Below are positions 10,141 to 20,900 of a stretch of 53,390 nucleotides of DNA, piece after piece. Source of the stretch: Cytidiella melzeri. Taxonomy: Eukaryota > Basidiomycota > Agaricomycetes > Polyporales > Irpicaceae. Location: the NCBI GenBank assembly GCA_022592445.1, contig JABYQR010000308.1, forward strand, positions 1 through 53,390, given 5' to 3'. Made by a program: the position numbers and the translations under genes. The notes beneath the pieces were generated by a model. The model worked only from the letters and a program-made list of their open reading frames with translations, did no database searches and had not been told where the DNA came from. Each line of letters opens with the position of its first letter. The first letter of the stretch is position 1.

Positions 10141-11399
10141 CCCATTGCATTTCCTACTGTGTTTGCCATGGTGTTTTGTGTTATCCTCTTGCAATGAGCC
10201 AGCGCAGGCCTTTCTCTTGCACTTTACCACACCACTTCCTCTCCCCCCTCTTGTGTATTGCATTGCAATTGCTCCCCTTTCTTCACCACTGTGTTGCCCC
10301 CGCTCTATCACTTTTATACCACTTTCTTTTGCAACACTTAAGTTCTATTGCCCCTTTGCATTGCATTGCCTTGCTTGGCTTTACTTTACATCTTTCTACC
10401 CGGAACATTTCCCAGCTACCCAAACAAACCACAGTGCTTTTGGCCTGGCACTCCGAGCCCTGCAAATGCATCACCGCTCGCCCAAGTCTAGGTGCAGCCT
10501 AGGACTCTTGGACCCACTCTCAACCTACATTCACGCATATTCTCAACCCCTACTTACACATGTAATCGCCTCTCGCGAGGTCAGGTATGTTTGTGCCCGG
10601 TCCCTTTGTGTCCGGGGGGTATGTTAGTGTCTCAACGTCACACTGGCATGTGACTTAGCTTAAGTAAGACCACATGGCTACAGACACATGGCTCAGCCCA
10701 TAGCTAGGGTTTAACGTCATAGATACCGTCCACATGGGCTCCTTATTGTTCTTTCCCTATTGTTCTCTTTATGGAAGGATGTTCTCACAGGTGTGGGAAT
10801 GGAATACAATGATTGGTCTCCTTTTAGATAGATTCTCTCACGAGTAGAGTTCTTGGCAAGGTCTAGACAATAGCTATTGTTCTCCTTTAAGTAGTTCTTT
10901 TGTTCTTTGTTCACACGGCTTCTTGCAAAGCCTGCCCTTAACATGGTCTGTGCGCAGGTCCCTGAAGTCTATATAAGCAGCTGCATGTACGCTCCTAGCC
11001 CCCATCTCGACCTCTTGGTCTTTACTGGGCTAGGTAAGCAAACCCCCTCTTGTACTACATAGCGGGTAGTATCAATTCTAACTTGGTCTTTACTGGGCTA
11101 GCAACTTGAACAAAGTCTGATAGCTGGTGAAAGCATTGTGCTCTACGCCTGCCACCACCTCCTCGTCGTTTTCCACTCCGTGTCCCTTTTAGTTGTGTCG
11201 AGCTTCGTCTCCATGAAACCTTGAGCGCTCTTGCATAAATGACAAAATGTACAAGGTGTGTCAGAGAGAGTGCATTGAGTAGGTTGGGATATTTTTGGAA
11301 ATGGTCGAGCAAGTCGCTCAGTTTCTCAGACGACGACATCGTTGTAACATGTAAGGACGTGAACAACCTTCAACTACTTGTCACAGATAGCCTGAGTAA

Positions 11400-12034
11400 C
11401 ATAATGTCACACCGTGACACAATCGGAGTCGGATCCGGATCCGGACTGACCGGATTCCCCATTTCCCGTTCGTTCTCCATTCTTTTGATGTTGCTTGGTT
11501 CTGCATTTGGAATGATGGGGTGTCGAAGGGTTACGGAGTGGTGCCACCGCTCGCAAGGATGTCCCGAGCGCAGGGAAAAACTTGTCGTCTTGTCGTCTAT
11601 GCTTGGTCTAGTTTAACGTTAACGTTGTGCGAATTCCCAGCTACCAGCAGAGTCGTTGACCACTTCAAGTTGTGATGGCTTGACAACGTCGTTCTTACCG
11701 TAGCATCGTATCGGCGTCACGCAAATTATGTCCTCGCAATCGTAGCTTTGGACCGCAACAGCAGCGGCAGACACTAGTAGCCATCTGAAAACACAAAAAA
11801 CCCTCTTGTCCTCTTACATAGTATGCGCATAATAAGTAGTAATAACACACGGGACCAAGTAAAACAAACCACGAAAAAACACAGACAGTCCAAGTCCATC
11901 TGTTACAAGTAACCAGAAACAGTATATGGGGGAACCTGGAGCACTACATCAGATCCGCAAACAACACGACGAAAACCCGACGTGGGGCCTTGGTCCGTTC
12001 AGAGAAATGCTCATTTTCGCATCAAAGGCCTCCT
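11400..12034. other. No gene recognised
   Basis: The + frame 11239-11616 has no recognised motif, and its first half overlaps the CxC gene on the other strand. The rest is the 3' flank of the DUF6534 gene. Confidence 0.4.
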
Positions 12035-14174
12035 CTAAACGTTGTCAGACGCAGATTTGTACCCACCCAGCGCGTCCTTGGTGTAATCTGGCACCACCGT
12101 GACCTAGGCCACAAAAAAGTGAACGCGCAATGAGCGTCGATTCCTATCAGAAAGCGGCTGGAAAAACGGAAGCTTACCGCGGGACGATCGATGAGGTTGA
12201 ACGTGTTGGTTGGGTCTCCGAACGTGATGCGAGGATCCTGTGTACAACGTCGAGTTGAGGGAACCATCGTTCAGAACTTGACGACATAAAGAACGTACGT
12301 TTGTGCTGTGTGTTCCTGTTCGAATGGACGTCGCGAATTGGTACGCGCCGCCGGATCTTGAACTGGGTTCCTCGTTCTGAATCGTCTTCCTTGCGTTCAG
12401 CCTGCGATTCAACAGAGACAAATCAGCTGAGTTCCGAATGGCAAGGGTGGATGGAGTGCATCCAACAACTGACATTGCGAGCATCGAGTTGGCGTAGACT
12501 TGATCACAAATAGGTGTTCAGTTAGATTTTGGATAGGTGCATCTGGAGACCCACGTTTACTAATGATCTCCACGAGACCGCCAAAGAGCAAGGTGTTCTT
12601 GAGCGTGACCTATAGGTTAAAGAGTGTTCTCAGCTCGCTTGCTGAGACCGACCGATAAGCGAGGGCGACGTACCGTGCCAACGACCACTGCCGAAACAAC
12701 GCTGAACAAGCCACGTGAAAAACTCGAAAAACGCAGGGGCGGGCACGAGAAACACACTCACACAGTGAGAGCCCCTGTGCTGACGGTGTAGTGGACCAAG
12801 GTCTGGATTTTGCGGTTTGTACTAAGACGAGGACCAGCATGGGTGACTGATGTCAAAAGAATAAAACATGTTGCTCACTGTGCAAAGCCTGTGCGACTTG
12901 AGCTCAAGTAGTAGACTAATGTGGCAGTGATGGCTAGATCCGCGGCTAGTCCAACTGCAAAGGTAGCCTCAATGTTTCGCTGGGGGATACGAGTAAGAAA
13001 GGCCCCGCTGAGGCACTGCTGTCTTGGCTTACGCGAAAATACTTACGGTGGCAACCTGGTGCGCGTTGAAAACCGGCCATGTACCATAATGATACCTGAG
13101 ATCATCGTAGTGAGTGAGCATGTAGACAATGATGCTAATTATGGTCTGTCCTCACGTGTAAAAGATGCTAACTGATAGTAATGCGGAGTTCAGCGGGTGT
13201 TTTAGGATGGCATTGTTATTTAGTTACTAACCGCCACTCAGAGCTGTTGCAGATCAGTTCGAATTGGATCGGTGAACATATGCTAGGGACTAGGCTCACC
13301 ATCACGAGCGGTCATGAGTAGGATCTTTGGGGAGAGTGAGTACGCGCATGAGTGGTACGATGTTGAGCGAGTCTTACCGGAAGCACGATTGCGTACCACT
13401 TCTGGTCAGACACTAGCGGATCTATCAGAATCGCAACCTAGCAATAAACGAGCGCTGCACTAACAATACCAGATGCGTCTGACGTAGAATCTAGAGGGCA
13501 ATACAGATCAGGAGAGAGATTGCCTACACGTGAATGAACAAACTTACGCCGAAGTCATGGTCACGATAATAACCTTAAGTGGATGTCAGTCAGACCGTGG
13601 CGGGGACGCGGGAACTTCGTGACATACCTCGCAAAGGATTGTGAGCTAGAGTAACGTTCATGAGGTCAGTACAACTTGGACTTCTCTCAATAGACGCTTG
13701 TGAACACTGACGGGAATACTCCTAGAGCACGATGAGTAAATTGACAGAACGTAATGAGAGCCAAGGCCTTTACCAGATGATCTTGAAGATGCCGTTGTCC
13801 GGGTCCCCGTAGTGCTGGATGAAGTAGTCGTAGAGAACGTGCATGCACAGTGCGGTGTGCAGGGTCTCCAGGATACTACAGCCATCATGATCTACGTCAT
13901 TACGGACGGTGATAGTAGGAAAGACCTACCCAATCACACCCACAAAGTTCTTGAGCTTCATTCCATCGTTGTTGTAATGAATGTGGTAGTAGTAAATTTG
14001 GGTGAGAAATATCCCATACAATCTGAAGGAGCGAACTCAGCAGAGGAGATTGACGGTGAGAGTGCACGCTCACGTGAATGCCAGGCAGAACGTGATGAGC
14101 AGAGGCCCGTAAGCAAGCTCCAGAGCTGCTTGAGCAGCTGCTGCCGCCGCCGCCGCGGTGGACGAGTCAGACAT
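12035..14174 (-). CDS. DUF6534-type seven-helix membrane protein
   Basis: Fungal integral membrane protein of the large Agaricomycete DUF6534 family; its role is not established. The chosen start is MSDSSTAAAAAAAA at 14174. Joined exons give ELAYGPLLI-TLYGIFLTQIYYYHIHY, then MKLKNFVGVIG-ILETLHTALCMHVLYDYFIQHYGDP (family signature LExxHxxxxxHxxYxYxxxxxGDP). Near the end come LLFGGLVEII, then VYANSMLA and LNARKTIQ, the conserved YxNSxLAxLNAR motif. A hydrophilic tail follows (DPRITFGDPTNTFN, VVPDYTKDALGGYKSASD) to TAG at 12035. About ten short exons; the middle (12640-13650) was not resolved exon by exon. No break was seen in the parts I joined. Confidence 0.65.
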
Positions 14175-14339
14175 TGTTGAGAGGACTGTGAGGATAGAGC
14201 GACGAGCGTTGCGCTGGGCGACAATTAATGGGGCAAGCAGGAGGATTGTCACGCCCACGACAGCTTTATAGCCTGCTGGTAATAAGCCTGCTTGATAGCA
14301 ACAATGCCACCTGACCGTCTCAGTGAACTGCCTTGCCGT

Positions 14340-14643
14340 AAGCGCCTAGACAAACTGCAAAGAGAGGATCAGACGTGCGCAGAGAAAAAATGCACAACTT
14401 GATTGAAACGTCAGGTACTCTTTGAATGCTTGCCAACGTATGACAGCTCCTTGTAACGCAAGCCACGCGGATATCAGTGAGGATATCAGCGACAATACGC
14501 ACGAAATGTACCAGACCCGCGCAAAACGTCGTACAATTGACGCGTTGTCTGCACTGGCCCATGTCTGCAATTTCACGGTGCTCGCGTGGCAGTTCGCTGC
14601 TTTTACACCTCGTTTGTACAATGCAGCCCTGGTTTCAGGATGA
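14340..14643 (-). CDS. Possible exon of an unrecognised membrane protein
   Basis: A minus-strand frame reads KLQTWASADNASIVRRF, then a strongly hydrophobic stretch RVWYISCVLSLISSLISAWLAL and further hydrophobic residues (FFLCARLILSL). Codon use looks like a real exon. It could belong to a small membrane protein; the layout (basic helix followed by a membrane segment) is somewhat like PEX11-type proteins, but I cannot support that. No start or full exon chain was found. It lies just upstream of the DUF6534 gene on the same strand. Confidence 0.25.
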
Positions 14644-14659
14644 ACCCAGGACTCAGCTC

Positions 14660-15266
14660 TTCTCTGTCGTCTGCTGCGATGCTGGGCATGGGGGAATGTT
14701 AGTAGCGAAGTCTTCCCAGTTGCTTACGGCTCAGCGAGACTTTAGGCTTCTGCTTGATAGACTGAGTGTACATGTACAGTACATAGGAGCGCCGCGCACC
14801 TATTCGAGTTGCGGTGAGCAGTCGCACGCCGTCAACCAATGTGTCCAAGGGGTATTGTCAATGCTCAGCCATGTCAGACTTTGTGTGAGCTGGCCAGATA
14901 ACCTACAGGCACCGTTACTTAACGCTGTCACCCCTTCATTAGTGAGTTGTCCCTGTGGGTAATAAATATTCTACGCACCTGGTGAGGACTGCGACTCAAA
15001 TGGCATGCACTCTGAGATATGAGACACTTCGCAGTAGTCATAGTACGAGTACTAGATGATAAAAGGTTTCGTACACTCCATCGTTCGAACAAGGATTAAA
15101 AAGGTAGCGCCAACTACTCGCCGACAACCGTGGTGCGTGGCGACCTCGAGGCAGCCGACAGGCACACACCTGCAGGACTTACAGAATGTTGCGAACTACT
15201 TTGCCCAAGATTATGGAATATTCTCCACTTTAATCCCTCACAGTCATCACCACTCCTAGTCACCTC
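14660..15266. other. No gene recognised
   Basis: Upstream region of the small heat-shock-like gene. Several short open frames occur, none with recognisable motifs. Confidence 0.4.
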
Positions 15267-16304
15267 ATGCCATCTCCCTCATCATCGCATCTCAAACCCG
15301 ACCCGCCGCGCGAGTCGTGGATGGCTTACGACAGCCTCATCGCAAAGGCCTTCGCCGCACATCAGACTCCAGCAATGACCGAGACCGCGTCGTCGGCGCA
15401 GACCCTACGTGCTGTCGACCCGAATGTGCACTCACCGCGCTCGCCTTCAGATATTCTCTCTCCCGATCAGGAGCTCGAGCCGGTCTGGGACGCTGTCCGA
15501 CAATTCAAAGCAAAGGCGTTGGCTGCCTTGCCCAGCAAGGTCAAGTCGCTGGAGGGCGTAGACACCGGCGTGGAAACGCAGGTACCCAAAGCGATTGACC
15601 AGAAAAAGTTGAAGAGAAAGTCGAGGTGAGTTCTCCGCTGTCATACGTTACTCTGCCAATGGTAGCTGAGCTCTTGGACCCGTTCTCCTGACAGCGCAAT
15701 ACTTAGAGAGTCCCCAGATGGCCGGATGGTGAGTTACCCCCTTGCTTTGTACAAATTGTGATGATGATGTGTATAGTCGACTGCTCTGTTCGACATGGCT
15801 GGCGTGAGCAAACAAGACATGCATGTGAGCTTCAGAAGCAATCGGATCGTTGTCACCTGGCGCCGCGTCAAAGTCGTGGAGAGTATCGAGGACGGTGTGC
15901 GTGTACGGGAGCGGAAGGAGAGGCAGTACAGCCAGATGATACCTTTGCCAGAAGGAACGCAGGTGTGTGTCCGCTTCCTTACTCACACGCGTGTGTTACG
16001 GTTGACAGTGGCTATTTCTCTCCCTCGCAGTTCAGTGAAATCAAAGCAGCGCGGAATGGCGAATACCTGATGCTGACCTTTCCAAACCTGAGATGTGTAA
16101 AGGTGGACGCTGCTGATGCTTCAACTGTAAGCCTACTTTACAATCGTATTGTTGGGTTGCTATACTTGACGGGCTTTCTTACAGACTGCTTGGTCATCCG
16201 GCGAGACAGACTTTATGACCTGCGAGGCCGGCACTATGCTGGACTTTGAGGACCTGACGGTCGAAAAGGCTGATTCCCCGCTCTGCTCTGCCCGGAAAAC
16301 ATAA
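15267..16304 (+). CDS. Small heat-shock-like (alpha-crystallin domain) protein
   Basis: Likely a cytosolic HSP20-like chaperone or a protein with that fold. Exons 15267-15625, 15707-15728, 15777-15962, 16031-16126 and 16185-16304 join to 260 residues with all phases consistent. Residues ~1-125 are a Ser/Pro/acid-rich N-terminal arm. The crystallin-type domain (about 127-220) shows ALFDMAGVSKQDMHVSF, IVVTWRR, RERKERQYSQMIPLPEGT and LMLTFPNL, the pattern of sHSP beta strands. A 40-residue acidic tail follows. The canonical I-X-I C-terminal motif is not evident, so oligomer behaviour may differ. The 22-nt second exon is unusually small. Confidence 0.7.
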
Positions 16305-16666
16305 TCTTTGTTCACCTCCAGTTCTGTACTACTACATATAATATCCGAGGAATTTTTAAACCCAAAGCTACTCGGCGCATCTCGGATCCCAAGCTGGGCA
16401 ACGTCGAACGGTAGAAGGCTTTGACGATTGTGTTGAACATGATGTATAAGTCAAGCATCTGCTCTCCACACTTTCTCTCCTCCACTGTCGTGCCAGAGCT
16501 GTAGTCGGCGCCGCTGCACTACCTATATGGCGGATGACAACAGTTGATACACTAAACTACTGCCGGCGCCTGAGCCTCACGCGCCGATACAGTGGCATAC
16601 TATCTCACAGAACAGTATTTATACCATTCCGTTGAAGAGGTCGCAACATGCACCACCCCGCTTACC
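16305..16666. promoter_or_regulatory. Intergenic region upstream of the methyltransferase
   Basis: No gene seen. The transcript start cannot be placed. An in-frame upstream ATG at 16592 is possible, but the start at 16667 (MSQPPSKPDSQ) fits the family N-terminus better. Confidence 0.3.
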
Positions 16667-17824
16667 ATGAGCCAACCGCCTAGTAAACCAGATTCGCAGT
16701 CGCCCCAGAACGAGAACGGTAGACCTCTAGACGAGAGTCTCTATGCTCCCACCGAGGAAGAAGACGCGTTCTTCAGTTCACAAACTGGTATCAAGGACGC
16801 AGAGGAACGGAAACAACATATCCTGGCAGTGCAAGCCGAAGCTTACAAGGTACGCTAGACTCAGACATAAAAGTACCACTGAACTCAATGTAAGTAACTT
16901 CGACAGGTTCATCCTTACAATTGCATCCGCGCATTTGCATTTGCGAGGTGCGTCAACGACATGTTTCCCAAACAGATCTCGTCACTCTGTACTTACGTTG
17001 TTCTCGTGGCACAATCAGGTTGAAAATCAGCCTGTTCCCGTGGTACAAAGACCTGCTGCGGCTCGGACGAGAACGTCCAGGCGCGCTCTTCCTCGACCTA
17101 GGATGTTGTACCGGTCACGATCTACGAAAGGCAGTCGCTGACGGTTTTCCTGTGAACCAAGCCATCGGAGCAGATCTACACGCAGGTAAAGACCCTGTCA
17201 CAACACATACCTAACTACCGACACTCGCTGACAACAAGCTTTGCCTTCTACCATACTCTCCGCGGTACCATCTCGCTCATCATAGAATTCTGGGACATTG
17301 GCCATAAACTGTTCAAGACCACTCCAGAGACGTTCCCCGCCGCCTTCATCACCGCCGACGTCTTCGACCCAACCTCCCTCGCCCCCGCCCCGATCCCCAC
17401 CTCCGTCCCCACGTCCCCGCTCCCAATGCCTCTCAACAGCCTCACATCTCTAAACCCGCTCCACGCCCGTCTCTCCGTCATACACACCTCCTCTTTATTC
17501 CACCTCTTCTCGGAAGAAAAACAACTCGAGCTTGCCAAGCTCGTCGCACCACTTCTCTCGCCTGAAACGGGTTCCTTCATCTTCGGCGTTCACGGCGGGT
17601 TGGAGGTCAAGGGGGAAAGACAGCGCAAGAACAGTCATGGGATACACATGTTTTGCCACTCGCCTGAGAGTTGGAAGGAGCTGTGGGAGACTCAAGTGTT
17701 TGCGGAGGGTCAGGTCGAGGTTCAGGCCTTCCTGATGGACAGGAGGAGGTTCGGAAGAGTCCTTCGTGATCTGCCGGAGAGGGCTCAGGTGTCGATGTTG
17801 GTGTGGTGCGTCAAGAGGTTGTGA
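16667..17824 (+). CDS. SAM-dependent methyltransferase (fungal AusD-like group)
   Basis: Transfers a methyl group from SAM to a small molecule; substrate unknown. Exons 16667-16849, 16907-16947, 17019-17185 and 17286-17824 give 309 residues. The N-terminal helix shows DAFFSSQTGI and HILAVQAEAYKVHPYNCIRAF. SAM motif I is ALFLDLGCCTGHD (about residues 105-118). Next come AIGADLHAEFWDIGHKLF and FITADVFDP, and a LFHLFSEEKQLELA region typical of the class I Rossmann fold. This layout is that of fungal methyltransferases found in terpenoid and polyketide clusters (AusD/Trt5 type). The gene converges on the monooxygenase gene, 123 bp stop to stop. The frame is intact. Confidence 0.75.
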
Positions 17825-17947
17825 TGGTTTGATATCTTGCTATCAGAGTACAAGAACAAATGCTATATGTGATGGAAAGCGAATACATTTGTGCGTTGCT
17901 AATTAGGTTGTACAGGAAGGGGGGAAAGCTGGATGGTATAAAGTAAC

Positions 17948-20900
17948 TCAGTTCGGGATCGGTGGTACATCGGGCTTCTCCAGATACCAAGCAACTAAAC
18001 AAAAAAACCATCAGTCAACCATGCGTATCAGTCATAAGATCTCTCTACTCACGATCTCCCTGCATAGTAGTCTCTTTGACTGTCTGGCCGTCGCCAAGCC
18101 AGAACAATCTGTTGTTCGTGTAATCAAGGCGCTCGTAGTCGTAGTCTTCCCAGCGAGGGTGCGCCAGCGCGGTCATAGCATGAAGGTTGCTGCCTACAAA
18201 TATCAATGTAATCTTAGCACACACCGCAGACTATAGTTTTCTCCGACATGGAAGAGCCTACCCGGCCAGAGCCCTACCACAGTCCCATCATCTGCGCGAT
18301 ACCACGAGTTGCACTTGTCGGTGTACACCGTCTGCAGGCACACAAACATCAGTCACAGTCACACTCCCCACTCCTTCTCTGTTCACATACCTTGGGGAAG
18401 TAATTCTGGGAGCAAATTCGCAGAGAATGCATCAGATCAAAGTACGGAAGCAAGAAAAAGACAAATGTTGCCTTACGCGCATGTGCTGCGTCCAGTCCTT
18501 TGTCGCCTCCTTCTTTGGCTCCATCCATTTCAATCTCTCCCTCTGCAACTTCATCACGCACTTGGAGATGTACTTTGCCTGAGTTTCCAACATTGAGATC
18601 AAAGAGTTCGTGTTCAGACCCGAGCCAGGCCCGTACATGAGGAACAGGTTGGGAAAACCGTCAACCGCAATGGACATGTAAGCCTCCGCGTGTGGAGTCC
18701 ACCGGTCGTTGAGTTTCACGCCATTCCGACCGACGACATCAAATGGGTAATGATAGGAGACGTCAAACCCTGTCGCAGCGACGATGACGTCGAGGTCGTT
18801 GTGACGACCGTCTTCGAGTTCGATGCCGCTGCGGGTGATGCGTTTGATTGGTGTTGTTTCGTATATAGTCTATAATGCATTGCGCAGCACCGGTCATCAA
18901 GCTATTGCCACACTAAAGGTGCTCCAGGAATACTCACATTATCGGCGCATAAAGCTTCCAGGTATCCGTTGGCGGGCGTCAGACGTCGACAGAAGACAGA
19001 AAAGTCAGGTACGACTGCGAGGGGAGGAAAGTTAGCGTTTCGCAAGAAACCAGCTGATGTTATATGTAAAGCGTGACACACTTTGTTCGAGCAGCTCGGG
19101 TTTCTTTGCCAAATGTTGCTTCATGTCAGCCTCGAACATCGCTCTGGCTTGCTTCTGCATGTCTGAATCGCGGAGTGAGAGTGCGTGGAAAGTCTGATGA
19201 GGGTGAACAGTCAGAATATCAATGTGCGGAAAGATAACTTGGAGGTCATTACGTTGATGTCGTGTTCCAGAGCATGCCTGAAAGCCCTGGCATACTGCGG
19301 ATCTTTCAACTTCTGGAGCTCCTCAGCCGTGAAATCCTCTGCATATGTAAAGCGATTCAACACCTGTCACACGAGCAGCAAAATATACAGATCTAGTACG
19401 CACGGTTATGGTCGTCTGGCTCTCTTCCCAACAAGGCCCGTGTTTCGTTGATACCAAAATCGGGTGCAATCCATGTCTTCTGCCGAGCATAGTTCACGAG
19501 GCTCCGTACCTTGGGATGGATAGCTGCTACAGTCTGAACACCCGAAGATCCCTGCGGCATTCCGTCCGCTGATCAGATTCTGCAATCGGCCGAATGAGTG
19601 ATTATTCACTCACGTTGCCTATGACCCCCACCCTTTTCCCTTCGATGCCCTGCTCATCAAGAAACCATTCCGCGGTGTGCACCACCGGCCCGCCAAAGTC
19701 CTTCAATCCCTCGATGTTCGGCCAGTGCCAGCGGTTCAGGCTGCCCACGCAGAGCAGCAGTATGTCGCACGTTTCCTCAAACTCTCCATCTGCACCCTCT
19801 ACACCACGGCGCACGCGAATGGTCCATTTGCCGGTGGAATCGTCCCATCTTGCGTGAGAAAGTTCGTGTCTGAGATGGATGTACTCTCGGAGTTTGTGCT
19901 TGTCCACGACGCGCTCGATGTTGGTGTGTATTTCGGACCCAGAGGAGTAAAATTTGGACCACTGGGACTGCACGATGTTCAGCAGAGCTTCGAATGTGTG
20001 ATACATATAGAGAGGACATACGTGTTCTTCAAAGGAAAATTGATACTACCAAATTCCGCGGGGCGTTGAGTGACGTATAGATATGGGGAATGATTTGACT
20101 TACACAGTGACTTGGCACGTCGCATGCGACACCCTGATCCGAGCGTAAGCTATAAGCAGACGCGGGGGGCGCCATCCTGGTCTACACCGCCGACTTGAAA
20201 TCAGGTGGTTACCGCCCAGATCACGAATAATGTCAGCCACACGCTTCGTGACTGAGATCCCCGACATTGTCCCCTGAAATCCAGCAGAAACGTGAAGAAA
20301 ATTTTCAATGAGATCATTCGTTCCTCTGAATAGCTTGAGACCCACCGCAAGAGCACCGTAGGTTTGTCATTGCCCTCTCAGAAGATGGGAACCAATGCGA
20401 GGCGCGTGCGATGCAGACAGGCATCTCAGTTCTCGCCGCATAATATCTTTCAGATGTTCACTGCAATTACTGCAGCTGCGCGCGGGGTTTTTTTGCGCAG
20501 GCAGGTGCAATTTGGGCTCCCAGCCCGGCGGCGGCTTCTCTTTCCTCAGTCGAACGAGTGATTCGTAGCACAGTGAAGGAGCAATTGAAGCTTATTATTA
20601 TAACAAAACATCTAGTATCTATATGTGGGACACGCATCAAGAACTGAAGTCGACGAAGGGAAGTAGAATGAGATTGAAAATAAGCACGAAAGGACTCGGA
20701 GCCTCAAGCATGACTCAGAAGTCGACTCTTAGAGTCAGCATTCTTCAGACTGAGCACATTCTTCGTCTTCGTTGTCATGATCTTCACTGTTGTCCGAGTC
20801 GTCTTGTTCCGGAAGAATTGGCGCAGCCAGTGCAGTCGCTTCGACTTCACGTTGAATCTCAGTGGCCGACGTGTTCGCGAATCCTCTCTGGTCTGATGGG

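Larger units (their letters stand above)
8874..10634. mobile_element. 1761-bp non-coding TG...CA element nested in LTR B
   Basis: Interrupts the LTR at ACGT, which is present on both sides (8870-8873 and 10635-10638); the uninterrupted site is seen in LTR copies C and D. The insert starts TGATACGC and ends GTGTCTCA, imperfect inverse complements. It holds no transposase or pol frame. Most of it is simple repeat. A polypurine run (CCGGGGGGTA) lies just before its end. It may be a non-autonomous LTR-type element, but its class is not proven. Confidence 0.65.
8696..11218 (+). mobile_element. LTR copy B, 758 bp, split by a nested element
   Basis: The two parts 8696-8873 and 10639-11218 together make 758 bp, exactly the length of LTR copy D. 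Order and sequence match copies C and D. A perfect 5-bp duplication CCTTG flanks it (8691-8695 and 11219-11223). It starts TGTCATGGATGG; its last bases (ATGAAA) differ from the usual GTGTCA. It contains a TATA box near 10970 (TCTATATAAGCAG). It is inserted in an exon of the CxC gene. Confidence 0.85.
7671..11390 (-). pseudogene. KDZ-transposon CxC cysteine-cluster gene, split by an LTR
   Basis: N-terminal part of the CxC-containing protein that accompanies or heads KDZ transposases. The first part lies at ~11390-11224 (LLDHFQKYPNLLNALSLTH...ARALK). It resumes at 8690 (DDILTTQNS...EEFLSKIIEAPTPLVRQCWEVLKHIVW). The 758-bp LTR plus its nested element sits between Lys and Asp of that exon. Further exons give FSQGPVPAYTVHLYCRG / CLTSYRHNYSVQGG...YYGGIPDVLQAGEHQF (intron 8256-8209 approx.), then FHFSPNLCPELVWDAV...LGQILHWCDKCTQF, followed by a stop at 7671. 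The CxC6 part and the transposase domain are missing. Two breaks (LTR and C-terminal loss) make it a clear relic. The family identification rests on recalled CxC5-type motifs. Confidence 0.65.

Noticed and set aside
10622..10640. CCGGGGGGTA-TGTTAG as a polypurine tract and LTR start of a full retrotransposon
   Set aside because: The ACGT duplication and the exact 758-bp sum for LTR B fit better with an insert ending at 10634; no pol lies upstream.
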